From assembly GCA_902782645.1 (NCBI GenBank), contig CACZNV010000129.1, positions 1 through 36,348 on the forward strand: a stretch of DNA of 36,348 nucleotides, read 5' to 3'. The position numbers and the translations under genes were made by a program. Below, piece after piece: positions 23,494-32,373 of the stretch (positions within the stretch are counted from its first letter, which is position 1; the number at the start of each line of letters is the position of its first letter). The notes under the pieces are model-generated. The model worked only from the letters and a program-made list of their open reading frames with translations, made no database searches and was not told the origin of the DNA. The stretch comes from an uncultured Ruminococcus sp. GTDB taxonomy: Bacteria > Bacillota > Clostridia > UBA1212.

Positions 23494-26339
23494 TGGTTCT
23501 TGCGGCGCCTGCCTAGGATTTCACAGAATGCAATTGCGGCAAGTGCGATGATAATACAGTAGTCGAAGCTGCCGCCGGTGGGCGGGTTGACCGTCTGCGG
23601 AACTATGGAGTATGAAACGGAACGCACCCCGTAGAAATCGCCAATGCCAATGATCACAACCTCTGCCTCGCCGATTTCAGAGCTTCCGTCGTAAAGGACT
23701 TTGAAATCCTTGCCCTCTTCAAGTATCTTGCCGTTGAATGTGGCAGTGATCTCAGGGCTTTGGGCTTCGCCGCTGTACACCGCATCGCCGATTTCAAACG
23801 CGACATCGCCAATCAGATACGCTCCGTCACCCTGCAGGGCCGCCTCGTCCGCTTCCTCGAAGAGCGAATTGGCGTTAAATCTGAATCCGTTAAAAGTCTT
23901 TATGATGTAAGTAGGGCTGCTGTCTGCAATCTCTTCTACCTCTTCAATTCTCTTCCAACCGAGAGTAATACCCCAGCCTTCCTTTTCGATGTCTATCGGA
24001 CTGAACTGGGATATCGGGACAAGGGCATCGTAGTTGTCGCAATCCGTCACGTGTGCACCGGCCGCATATCTGGCACCTGTAAAGCGGTTATCGTCCATTG
24101 GATAGAAGGCTCTCTCGTCAATTGAATTAAATGTGAGCCCATCCACCTTCCAGCTGCCGTCGACAAAAGATATCGAAAGGAATGCATCGCTGAATTCACC
24201 GTTTCCCCAGTAAAGCTGGATGGGAACAAGGGCCTTTTCTTTGGACCGGTCCTTGTAATTGATTTGGGCGGGATGCTCGTTTCCCTCCGCATCTGTCAGC
24301 ACAAAAGTGTATGTTTCTACGCCGGGCATAATCCACACGGAAGTGTCGGATGAATACACTCTGCGTAAAAGATCGGCGCTGTTTTCGTAGTAGTTTTCGT
24401 AATACCGGTTGATGTCGAGGCTGCCCTCATACTCCGGTGTGTTATAGCTGATTCCGTTTGGGAAAGCCTTCTCGATTGGCTTGTCATCGTAAAAGAGATG
24501 CAAAATCAGATCAAATTCATCGCTCCGGTAATTGGTGGGCTCGATTTTGGCGGATGAGGTTACGCTCATCAATGACTGGGCGGTCGTGCCGCTGATTGTC
24601 ACTTGGTAGAAACCGGTGTCGCCTGTGCCGATTATTCTCTTAACACTGACTTTTTTCCCGGAAATCGCCTCTTTTGCCTGCTGATCAACTATGAGCGAAA
24701 AATAATCCGTAATATCCTCCGCCGAAGAGAAGTCTTCGTCATAAGTTTCTATCGTTTCATACGCCTTGTCTATTGCGGTTTTGAATGAGTTGTACTGATT
24801 AATGTACTCATCAACATCCGCCCAGGTAACTGCGTCCGTTGTTTTCGGTGCAAGCTTGTCCACGGTGCGTCCGATGCGCAAGATAACCGAATAATATGTG
24901 ACTGCAAGGGCCCTCTCCGCCAAAAACTCCCGGATTACCGGATCATCAACGACACCGTTCATTCTCGAGATTTCGGAGAGATAGCAGTCCATGTTGTCCA
25001 GATTGCCGTCGCCGAACACAATGTTGAATCCTGTGGGCTCCACTGTGATGTAACCGTTTTCGTTGGGATTAATAAACTCTCCGTCAAGGCCACGAATGTA
25101 ATACCCGGACATTATCCTGCGTGTGGAGTCAGAATTGGCGGTGTAAATAACATCGTCACCGCTTCCGTCGCAATCGTTAAGGATTGAAAGTATCCTGAGC
25201 GCAACCTCTGTATAGGCGTTTGTCAAGCCGTTAATTTCCGAGGCTGAGGCATTGTCGAGTTCGGACTGCAAAGCGCTCAAGCCGCCAACGATATTTCCAA
25301 AGTCATAAAGAGAGTATCCCCCTCCGTTATATTCAAAGGCGGTTAGGAGCGAATTAATTTCGTCGTAGTAGTTGTATTTTCCGTTCACAGCGCCGGGATT
25401 CTTTGCCTCGCTGATCAATAATTTGTCAAGGGCGGTAATCTCCGGCATCAGACGTTCAGTAAAATTTTTTGTATTGATTACGGAAAGAGTCGCTTCGGAA
25501 TGCTGCTCCTCGCTGTAAAATTTTACAAGACCGTCAACTATGTGCCTGCCCAGTTCAAATCCGTCCATTCCGGGGTTCTCCTTGAGAGCGTTCAGCCAGG
25601 ATGTGTATTCCTGCCCGTTTCCCGGTTCAGACTCCGCCGAAGCCACCAGATAATCGGTAAAAGGAGCAAGCACCGCAGCGATTTCAACGGAAGACATTAA
25701 ACAGGCGTCAAAATTTATGATTTCAAATTTTATGCCGTCTTTTATAAGCTTTGTGTCGCCAAGGAGGGAGACTGTTGCCGTCATTTCGATAATGCTTGGA
25801 TCTATAAACCTTTCATCGCAGCCGAACCCGAGCGAGAACGCGCCGCCGTGGTCCCATAAAATCAGGTCGTATTTGTCTGCAGGATAGTTTTCATAACAGT
25901 AATCAATGAAAGCGGTAAGGGTTTCCGGCTTACTCATGTTGGCTTTTTCAAAACCCTCTATGCCCGTAGCTTCAATGAGCTTCATTATACCGTGGTCTTC
26001 GTTTTCCCGTTTTCCTTCAATCTTCCAAATCTGGTCGTATTCCGGGTTGACCTCTTCGGCCCCTGAGAGATACTCTGCCTCTGTCTTCCACTCAGTTGTT
26101 CCGCCGGTCATCACTATGAAATCTATATTTTCATCGTAATCCGCTTTCATCGCCTGAACAAGATTCCATGTTCCGTCACCCCACATGCGCTCCAGATTAG
26201 ATCCGACAAGGTAAAGCATTATAGTGCGTTTTTGAGGTTCCTGAGAAGCTTCAGCCGGCTGTGGTGAGACTGCGATTAAGCAGAAAACAACAGCAGCAGC
26301 CGTGAGGAATGCAATCAGCCTCTTTTTCATTTTCTCCAT
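23484..26339 (-). CDS. Secreted clostripain-family (C11) cysteine protease with sorting tail
   Basis: Clostripain-type peptidases cleave mainly after Arg. The 951 residues have a signal peptide ending near AEAS, then the C11 domain: MLYLVGSNLE, ILWDHGGAFS (catalytic His164) and NFDACLMS (catalytic Cys213). A long region to about 830 has no motif I know, followed by a small beta domain of the MBG/filamin-like type (EGKDFKVLYDG, AEVVIIGIGDFYG). The end is NPPTGG (from 918), a hydrophobic stretch and RRRKNQKT, which looks like a sortase signal. AGGAGG lies 8 bases before the ATG. It begins 55 bases after the phosphatase gene in the peptide-export operon, so it may mature, degrade or respond to the exported peptide. 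Its stop codon lies in the structured repeat. Confidence 0.87.
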   Translation of the reverse strand: MEKMKKRLIAFLTAAAVVFCLIAVSPQPAEASQEPQKRTIMLYLVGSNLERMWGDGTWNLVQAMKADYDENIDFIVMTGGTTEWKTEAEYLSGAEEVNPEYDQIWKIEGKRENEDHGIMKLIEATGIEGFEKANMSKPETLTAFIDYCYENYPADKYDLILWDHGGAFSLGFGCDERFIDPSIIEMTATVSLLGDTKLIKDGIKFEIINFDACLMSSVEIAAVLAPFTDYLVASAESEPGNGQEYTSWLNALKENPGMDGFELGRHIVDGLVKFYSEEQHSEATLSVINTKNFTERLMPEITALDKLLISEAKNPGAVNGKYNYYDEINSLLTAFEYNGGGYSLYDFGNIVGGLSALQSELDNASASEINGLTNAYTEVALRILSILNDCDGSGDDVIYTANSDSTRRIMSGYYIRGLDGEFINPNENGYITVEPTGFNIVFGDGNLDNMDCYLSEISRMNGVVDDPVIREFLAERALAVTYYSVILRIGRTVDKLAPKTTDAVTWADVDEYINQYNSFKTAIDKAYETIETYDEDFSSAEDITDYFSLIVDQQAKEAISGKKVSVKRIIGTGDTGFYQVTISGTTAQSLMSVTSSAKIEPTNYRSDEFDLILHLFYDDKPIEKAFPNGISYNTPEYEGSLDINRYYENYYENSADLLRRVYSSDTSVWIMPGVETYTFVLTDAEGNEHPAQINYKDRSKEKALVPIQLYWGNGEFSDAFLSISFVDGSWKVDGLTFNSIDERAFYPMDDNRFTGARYAAGAHVTDCDNYDALVPISQFSPIDIEKEGWGITLGWKRIEEVEEIADSSPTYIIKTFNGFRFNANSLFEEADEAALQGDGAYLIGDVAFEIGDAVYSGEAQSPEITATFNGKILEEGKDFKVLYDGSSEIGEAEVVIIGIGDFYGVRSVSYSIVPQTVNPPTGGSFDYCIIIALAAIAFCEILGRRRKNQKT

Positions 26340-26394
26340 TGTTAAAGCCTCCTAAAGAAGTCAATCCCTGCTTTTCACCGTCAGTTTATTGCCG

Positions 26395-28503
26395 TCAAAC
26401 CAGATTCTTGACGATTGTCAGCACATTCCGGCCGTCTTTGTACTCATACTTTATATCGTCCATGCTCTTCTTGACCATGTAAATTCCCAAACCGCCAATG
26501 GGCCTGTCTTCCGCCGCGAGGGTCAAATCCGGGTCCGGCTTTGCAAGCGGGTCATAGGGAGTGCCGCTGTCGCTGAAAGTAATCGATATGCGGCGGGGGT
26601 CGGACGCTGAGCCTTCAATCCGGATCTCGGCAGAGCCCTTTTCCGGATGATAGGCGTAATGGGCAATATTGACGAATATCTCTTCCACAGCCACGTTGAT
26701 TTTCATTTTTGTTTTCTCAGGGCAGTTCATGGCGTCAAGTTCGCGGTCCACGAAAGAAAGCACATGTTCAAGGTTTTCCACCTCAGCGTCAAGCTTTATT
26801 TCCTTGACGACCTGCGCCCCGTTGTAGCAGAAGCCCATCATGGTTATGTCGTCAAACTGTGGAGCGTCGCCCACAAAGCCGTCAATCGCTTCTCTCACAG
26901 AACGGAGAATTCCCTCCGGAGAGCCGTCCTCGCTGCCGTTCAGGGCGGCAAGCATACGCTCGGCTCCGAACAGCTCGTTGTTTGCGTTTGTGGCCTCCGG
27001 AACGCCGTCCGTGTACACAAACAGCCTGTCGCCGGGGTTGAGTTCGAAGGTGTGCTCTTTAAAGCGGATGCCGTTCATTGTGGCAACAGCCGGGCTGTGG
27101 CGGTACACCACAAGTTCAAACTGTCCGTCTGCGCGGCAGATGACGGGGTGCTCGTGGCCTGCATTGGCGGCAACACCCTTGCCGGTTGAGAGTTCGATGA
27201 CGGCAAGCCACACCGTGACGAAAAGTTCCGCCTCGTTTCCTTCGCAGAGCTGCTCGTTGACGTTCTTCAGTATCTCAGCGGGGCTCTCGCCAAGCTGGGC
27301 CCGGTTTTTGATAAGGGTCTTCGCGATGACCATGAACAGAGCCGCGGGAACGCCCTTGCCGGATACGTCCGCCATTACAAGTGCGATGTGGTCGTCGTCA
27401 ACAAGGAAGAAGTCGTAGAAATCGCCGCCAACTTCCTTGGCAGGGTTCATCGATGCGTAGAGATCGAATTCTTTTCTGTCCGGGAAAGCGGGGAATATTC
27501 GGGGCAGCATATCCGCCTGGATCTGCGTGGCAACATTCAGCTCCGCGCCGATGCGCTCTTTTTCCGCGGTGACTGCGGTCAAGTGGGTGATGTAGTTGTT
27601 GATATCCCGCTCCATCTGCTTCACGGAGTCGCACAGCGTCTCCACTTCGTCGCCTGTGCGTATCTTCAGCTTGGAGATTGCGGAGTCTGTTTTCTGTTCG
27701 TTCGAACGGTCCTGTACGAAGGAGCGGGCCGCGTCGGTGAGCATGTTAATGGGTTTGATAAGCACCTTGGCGATGCCGAAAAGAATGCCCGCCGTAATAA
27801 TGACAGCTGCAATACCGATGAAGATCAGAACGTTGCGCAGATAATCGGCCCTGTCCTGCATTATTTCGTCCATCGATATGTCAACGCCGACAAGAGCCAC
27901 CGGATTTCCGGCTTTGTCCCTCACCGGCTCCATGGAAGTACAGAGCCATCCGTATGAGTCATTGGTGATAAAGGCCGGGATGCCCTCTTCAGGGTTCTTG
28001 GTTTCCTTTGTGGGACCTGAGACCTTGTGGGTGGTGCCCAGCTGGCACTGCTCGGATGACCTGTCGGCGTCCAGTATGTAGGTGCACCAGTCGCCGTCCA
28101 GCTTCTGGACGTAGAGGTAGGTTATGTCGTTGCTGTCCTTTATGTCAAAGAGGATGCTCAGCATGCGGTAGTAGTCGGCGTCTTTCAGGGCGTTTGCCTT
28201 GGCGTCGTACTCTATACGGTACTCAGTGTTCTCTTTATCACTGTACTTGTCTTCGTCGTACTCTCCAATCTGCTTCACAGCATTGTAATAGTAAAGCAGC
28301 GCATCCGGATCGAGCTGGGAGGCTGCTGTTTTTGCGAGATTGGAGGTCAGTTTTTTGTAGTGTGAATCCATCGTGTCGCTGTAAACGCGGTAGCTGATGG
28401 TCACCGCGATAGCCGACAGAACCAGGGCTGCGAGAATGATTACCACAACGGTTTTGAATCTGAGGGAAACCACCCGGAACTTCTTTTTCTTCATTTGAGC
28501 CAT
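26395..28503 (-). CDS. Sensor PP2C (SpoIIE/RsbU-type) phosphatase fused to an RsbW-like ATPase
   Basis: This 702-residue membrane sensor probably dephosphorylates the STAS protein of the operon. Order: membrane span (17-37), extracellular Cache-like sensor (38-221), second span (222-245), HAMP (about 245-305), PP2C domain with GGDFYD (Asp361) and ADVSGKG (Asp379) as metal ligands plus DDITMM, then an anti-sigma-type ATPase (about 575-702). In the ATPase VEEIFVN keeps Glu608 and the Mg-binding Asn612, FSDSG (645-647 DSG) is the G1 box and GGLGI the G2 box, so it looks active. One chain thus carries both opposing activities of a partner switch. The ATG at 28503-28501 was chosen over a 72-codon extension because conserved sequence starts there and AGGA lies 11 bases upstream. 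Confidence 0.88.
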   Translation of the reverse strand: MAQMKKKKFRVVSLRFKTVVVIILAALVLSAIAVTISYRVYSDTMDSHYKKLTSNLAKTAASQLDPDALLYYYNAVKQIGEYDEDKYSDKENTEYRIEYDAKANALKDADYYRMLSILFDIKDSNDITYLYVQKLDGDWCTYILDADRSSEQCQLGTTHKVSGPTKETKNPEEGIPAFITNDSYGWLCTSMEPVRDKAGNPVALVGVDISMDEIMQDRADYLRNVLIFIGIAAVIITAGILFGIAKVLIKPINMLTDAARSFVQDRSNEQKTDSAISKLKIRTGDEVETLCDSVKQMERDINNYITHLTAVTAEKERIGAELNVATQIQADMLPRIFPAFPDRKEFDLYASMNPAKEVGGDFYDFFLVDDDHIALVMADVSGKGVPAALFMVIAKTLIKNRAQLGESPAEILKNVNEQLCEGNEAELFVTVWLAVIELSTGKGVAANAGHEHPVICRADGQFELVVYRHSPAVATMNGIRFKEHTFELNPGDRLFVYTDGVPEATNANNELFGAERMLAALNGSEDGSPEGILRSVREAIDGFVGDAPQFDDITMMGFCYNGAQVVKEIKLDAEVENLEHVLSFVDRELDAMNCPEKTKMKINVAVEEIFVNIAHYAYHPEKGSAEIRIEGSASDPRRISITFSDSGTPYDPLAKPDPDLTLAAEDRPIGGLGIYMVKKSMDDIKYEYKDGRNVLTIVKNLV

Positions 28504-28519
28504 TTTGTGCACAGTCCTT

Positions 28520-29350
28520 TCATATGAGAAGTAGATTGGCGTATGTGCGCCGGAGAGGCGCGTTGAATACAAGAGAGGACACATCGGAAGAGCCTTTGCA
28601 GGAAGCATCTTCGGGAAGATATGCCAAAATGCGGGAGACGCTGAATAAGCCGCAGAGAGCTGATGAGATTCTCCGGAGCTGTTCCGGATTAAGATCAGTC
28701 TCAATGATGCGAAGAACACCTTCAGAGGGGCAGGCCATCAGAAAACGGGTGCCGCCGTCCAGTGTGAAAGCAACCGTTTTACCTCCGCAAAAACCGTTTT
28801 CTTTCACGCACCAGCGCAGGTGGCTGTCGGACCATTTCACGTAGGGGCGCCCATTGAACGCCCTGTTGCGGAGCCGGTTGTATTCTTCCGCAGAAATAGG
28901 TGAAAAATATATATTTTCCTCTCTGTTTTTTCCCGGGGCCGCCTCAAACAATTTGAAGTGGCTGTCCTCGGTAAAGCCCAGGTAGGAATAGTATTCTATA
29001 AGCGCAGGCACGGGCTTCAGGAACAGTCCGTAACCCTTCTCCTCCGCAGTATGTGCAGCGGAAAGGAGCAGGGAACGCATCAAGCCCTTGTCCCGGTATT
29101 CGGGGAGAGTTCCCACCGCATAGACATACTTTACCGGGTCCTCCCGCAAGCCTTCGGCGAACGCCGCGTCCATCAGGTTTACCATGCTGACAGGCTTCCC
29201 GTCCACCGTGTAGACGAGGACGCCGATCCGGCCGAAGTTTTCCCTGTAGAAAAGGCGTATGTACTCCCCCGGGTCGGGGAAGCAGGACTGCCAGACAGCG
29301 CAGAGATCCGGAATATCATGTTCGTTTGCCATTCGGATATCGGATTTCAA
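28520..29350 (-). CDS. GNAT N-acetyltransferase, enhanced-survival-like
   Basis: The 276 residues have a GNAT domain: DIRMANEHDIPDLCAVW, a long substrate part, VYAVGTLPEYRDKGLMRSLL with the acetyl-CoA loop, and FLKPVPALIEYYSYLGF. A C-terminal domain of about 120 residues places it with larger Eis-like transferases rather than single-domain ones. The start is probably TTG (29350-29348), 6 bases after the MATE stop, with GGAGGTG lying in the last codons of that gene; the ATG at codon 7 is the alternative. The tight fit means its translation is coupled to the transporter. It could acetylate the exported peptide or a toxic product, but no substrate can be read. Confidence 0.8.
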   Translation of the reverse strand: MKSDIRMANEHDIPDLCAVWQSCFPDPGEYIRLFYRENFGRIGVLVYTVDGKPVSMVNLMDAAFAEGLREDPVKYVYAVGTLPEYRDKGLMRSLLLSAAHTAEEKGYGLFLKPVPALIEYYSYLGFTEDSHFKLFEAAPGKNREENIYFSPISAEEYNRLRNRAFNGRPYVKWSDSHLRWCVKENGFCGGKTVAFTLDGGTRFLMACPSEGVLRIIETDLNPEQLRRISSALCGLFSVSRILAYLPEDASCKGSSDVSSLVFNAPLRRTYANLLLI

Positions 29351-29356
29351 AACTGT

Positions 29357-31096
29357 CTACACCTCCACGGTAAGGGTGTTGAAACCGGCGTAGCGGCGGT
29401 AGAAAAACTGCTTGGATTTCGCTTTCACCATCTGGATGCCCAGGGACGCCAGATTCTCGTCGTCGTCATAGTCCCGGCCCGTCTTCATGGCGAAAGGATT
29501 GAAGTCAACCGCGTTGTCCCGTATGTGAAGCACCACGGAGCCTTCTTTTTCAAAGCAGACCGTGAGCTGTATGTATTCGTTGCCTTCTTTGCGGAATGCA
29601 TTGGCGATAATCGCCTGGCAGACCTCCTCCACGCAAAGGGAGACATAGTATATCTGTTTCGGCGTCGCACCGTTCTCCTCGCAGAAAGCTTCCGTCTTGC
29701 CCAGTAAATCCGAAATATCCGTAGAGTTCGCGTCCAGGAGATAGGAGAACACCACATCCGACACCGGCTGCTTTCTGAGACGGCAGACAGGTATCCACAC
29801 GGCAAGGGCACCCAGCTCCGCACCGAGGAAAACGAACCAGAACCATTTCAGACCAAAGAAGGACAGTATCAGTGCAAAAGCGGTAAAGCACACAAAGTTC
29901 CTCATCTGATTGATGAGAAACACGATTTTCTCACCGCCAACGGCCTGGTAATAGTAGCTCCAGACTATGCTCAGTCCGGCAGGCACCACCGACAGGCAGA
30001 ACAGGCGCACCGCAAAAGCTCCGGCCTTCACCGCCGCACCTGTGAGTCCGAACATAGAGCACACATAGGGTGCAAAGACCGCAAACAGCCCGGAGACCGC
30101 GCCGCCCGCCAATACGCCGATGATGACCGTAAAAAACATAACCCGCTTCACTGCATCTTTGTTGTGTTCCGCAAAGAAAGTGCCGCACAAAGGCTGGGCG
30201 GTATCGCCGAGAGCGGAATAAATCGCCAATGCAAAATATGACACATTCTGAACGACGTTGAACTGTGCCAGAGCCCCGTCACCGCCAATGCGCAGCAGAA
30301 TGTTGTTTGCAATCAAGAGTGCCGCAAACTGACCGATATAGCCAAAGGAAGATGACATTCCGGTTTTCAGCACCGAAAAAATAATTTTTATGTTGGGTTT
30401 GACGAACTTAAAGCGGAGAATTGCCCATTTTCTCGTGAAATGGAGGGAGAAGATGGCGATTCCCACCGCCTTGCCGAGTACCGTCGCAATGATTGCGCCG
30501 CGGACGTCCATTTTGAACACAAGCACAAGCAGCGCGCTGGCGGCGACGTCAGTCAGGTACCCCGTGACGTATCCTATGCTCGCCAGTTTTTCATTGTCAT
30601 CGCAGCGCACGCAGTAGTAGAGCAGGAAGTACATGAACGTGAGCGGCGCTCCTAAAAACATAATCTGCAAATAGTCTTTTGCATATTTCCACAGCTCGCC
30701 CTCCGGGGAACCTGCCCCCAGCAGACGAAGAATATATGGCATTAAAATCAGGCCCAGCGCCCCGATTAAAACGCTGACGGCAACAGCGAACATCAGCATC
30801 TGGGAGTAGATCTCAATTGCTTTTTTTGCCTTGCCCTTGCCGAGAGTCCTGGTGTAGTGCACGGAGGTGCCCACGGCAATTCCGATGTCCAGCACGTTGT
30901 AGAGCATATATACAGGTGCCACCAGGGACATGATTGCAAGCCCTGTCTTTCCGATCCTGATGCCCACAAAAAGAGCGTCCGCAATATCTCCCAGGGCCAG
31001 TCCCAGCGCAGAAAAAAGCGTGGGCCAGAAAAGCCGGCGGAACATGCGGTCGGTAAACGATTTGTTTTTCAGGACACTTGCCCCATGCTCGCTCAT
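29357..31096 (-). CDS. MATE-family transporter fused to a degenerate RsbW-like ATPase
   Basis: The first 435 residues are a polytopic MATE exporter (twelve likely spans; LFWPTLFSALGLALGDIADA at the start). After a linker, residues about 455-579 form a GHKL ATPase of the anti-sigma type. Its N-box reads VEEVCQA: Glu491 is kept but the Mg-binding Asn is Ala495. The G1 box is DNA (527-529) instead of D-x-G, and the G2 box is SLGI. It may therefore bind the STAS partner without being an active kinase. The start overlaps the DUF2156 gene by 4 bases (ATGA). Exporter plus switch domain in one chain suggests that the STAS protein controls transport directly. Confidence 0.85.
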   Translation of the reverse strand: MSEHGASVLKNKSFTDRMFRRLFWPTLFSALGLALGDIADALFVGIRIGKTGLAIMSLVAPVYMLYNVLDIGIAVGTSVHYTRTLGKGKAKKAIEIYSQMLMFAVAVSVLIGALGLILMPYILRLLGAGSPEGELWKYAKDYLQIMFLGAPLTFMYFLLYYCVRCDDNEKLASIGYVTGYLTDVAASALLVLVFKMDVRGAIIATVLGKAVGIAIFSLHFTRKWAILRFKFVKPNIKIIFSVLKTGMSSSFGYIGQFAALLIANNILLRIGGDGALAQFNVVQNVSYFALAIYSALGDTAQPLCGTFFAEHNKDAVKRVMFFTVIIGVLAGGAVSGLFAVFAPYVCSMFGLTGAAVKAGAFAVRLFCLSVVPAGLSIVWSYYYQAVGGEKIVFLINQMRNFVCFTAFALILSFFGLKWFWFVFLGAELGALAVWIPVCRLRKQPVSDVVFSYLLDANSTDISDLLGKTEAFCEENGATPKQIYYVSLCVEEVCQAIIANAFRKEGNEYIQLTVCFEKEGSVVLHIRDNAVDFNPFAMKTGRDYDDDENLASLGIQMVKAKSKQFFYRRYAGFNTLTVEV

Positions 31097-31980
31097 TTAA
31101 GAGTTCCTTTCCAGATTCGCACCAGTTCTTTCGGCCGGCGCAGCAGTTTGTGCTGTCTGAGACCCGCAAGTCCCATGTCCTCTTCCGAATCCACGGTTTT
31201 AACTTCTTCCGGGAGTTCGGAATAGAGAACCCATTTGATATAGCAGTCGCATTGTTTGTCTATCACCTTGCAGAAGCTGATGTCAAATACCTCCGGGGTG
31301 ATAAAAATGCCTGCGGCATATGCCGCGTCCTCCCCGTCCGCCTGATACAGTCTGCCCCATAAACGGAGCTCCGAGAAGTGTTTCAGGGCCTCTTCCGCAA
31401 CAGCCGTATCCGCCAAGTCTCCCGTCATGCGGTCCTCAGCCCATCTTCTGTTGATTACAATCGCCCTTTCAACATTGCCCGGAGTCAGGGGTTCCGAGGA
31501 CCATTCCTTCGCAGAATCCCGTCCGACACGTATCCTGTGGCGGAGGTCTTTAAATTCTTTTCCTTCAAGAGCAAGCTGCCTGTCCTTATCGTATAGGTAC
31601 GGAAAATCGTCCCTGCATTCTTCGAAAACGAATCTGTCCGGATAGGTCTTCTCCAGGAAAAGCCTGTCGCCGTCGCTCACGTAAGAAAATACGGGAGATT
31701 CATATTGAAGGAGTGTGTCTAAAAGCTTCTTTTTCCCTGTTTCAGAGCCGCAGGGGAACATATATGCATTATCTCCCCTGGCTCCGTATTTAATCAGGAA
31801 AGCGTCATCCGTGAGGCAGATACTGTACTTTTCATGCTTCTGCCACGCAAAGAGAGAGGCAAAGGCATAAACGTACAGCGTGCTTCCGGATGCGGCGCGG
31901 ATGGTCTCCACCCTTGCCATCTGGTCCATTGTGATTTTTGTGAACACGAGTGATGACGTGTTGCAATTGTCGGATGTCAA
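31093..31980 (-). CDS. DUF2156 / phosphatidylglycerol lysyltransferase C-terminal-like protein
   Basis: The 295-residue soluble protein resembles the cytosolic domain of MprF-type aminoacyl-tRNA:lipid transferases, a double-GNAT fold. Supporting stretches are FTKITMDQMARV, LFAWQKHEKYSICLTDDAFL, KDLRHRIRVGRD and the closing MGLAGLRQHKLLRRPKELVRIW, typical of the family's end. There are no membrane spans, so it is the soluble type, whose function is mostly unknown; transfer of an amino acid to a lipid or peptide is possible. The start is TTG (31980-31978) with a strong GGAGG 8 bases upstream. It overlaps the MATE gene by 4 bases and follows the STAS gene by 56 bases. Confidence 0.8.
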   Translation of the reverse strand: MTSDNCNTSSLVFTKITMDQMARVETIRAASGSTLYVYAFASLFAWQKHEKYSICLTDDAFLIKYGARGDNAYMFPCGSETGKKKLLDTLLQYESPVFSYVSDGDRLFLEKTYPDRFVFEECRDDFPYLYDKDRQLALEGKEFKDLRHRIRVGRDSAKEWSSEPLTPGNVERAIVINRRWAEDRMTGDLADTAVAEEALKHFSELRLWGRLYQADGEDAAYAAGIFITPEVFDISFCKVIDKQCDCYIKWVLYSELPEEVKTVDSEEDMGLAGLRQHKLLRRPKELVRIWKGTLK

Positions 31981-32036
31981 AATGTTATCCTCCGGTTTCG
32001 GCAGAGATAATCAAAGGTGCAGATGCCTGCGGCTTC

Positions 32037-32333
32037 TCACTCGATCTCAAGAAAATCAACGAAGCCTGTCACTTCGAATATCTCCATTATCTCCGGTTTC
32101 ACGTTTCTTATGACCATGCGGCCCTGTTTGTTCATCACTTTCTGAGCGGAAAGCAGGACCCGCAGCCCTGCGGAGGAAACGTAATCCAGCGCGGTGAAGT
32201 CAAAAATCAGCGTGGTGATGCCGTTTACCGATGTCCGCAGCTCGCCTTCAAGCATTGGCGATGTCATTGTGTCCAGCCGCCCCTCCAGGGCTACGGTCAG
32301 TGTGTTTTCTTCCTGTTTTTTTATGATATTCAT
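32037..32333 (-). CDS. STAS-domain anti-anti-sigma factor (RsbV/SpoIIAA-like)
   Basis: The 98-residue protein is a single STAS domain. The phospho-acceptor loop LDYVSSAGLR puts the switch serine at Ser54; VALEGRLDTMTSPMLEGEL and FDFTALD are the usual strands around it. In known systems the unphosphorylated form binds an RsbW-like ATPase and frees its target; a PP2C enzyme such as the one downstream restores it. The ATG at 32333-32331 has GGAGG 5 bases before it; the frame runs four codons further upstream without a better site. No sigma factor lies in the window, so the target may be the ATPase domains of the transporter or the phosphatase themselves. An octamer copy at 32253 spells Ser-Pro-Met here. 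Confidence 0.88.
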   Translation of the reverse strand: MNIIKKQEENTLTVALEGRLDTMTSPMLEGELRTSVNGITTLIFDFTALDYVSSAGLRVLLSAQKVMNKQGRMVIRNVKPEIMEIFEVTGFVDFLEIE

Positions 32334-32373
32334 GGGTACCTCCAATCAGGCTCCTGAATCAAACCGCAGATAA

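Noticed and set aside
28504-28719. 72-codon N-terminal extension of the PP2C sensor
   Set aside because: It runs into the end of the GNAT gene, lacks family sequence and has no better start than the ATG at 28503.
31093-31096. Frameshift between DUF2156 and MATE genes
   Set aside because: The ATGA overlap is a normal coupled stop-start; both proteins are complete on their own.
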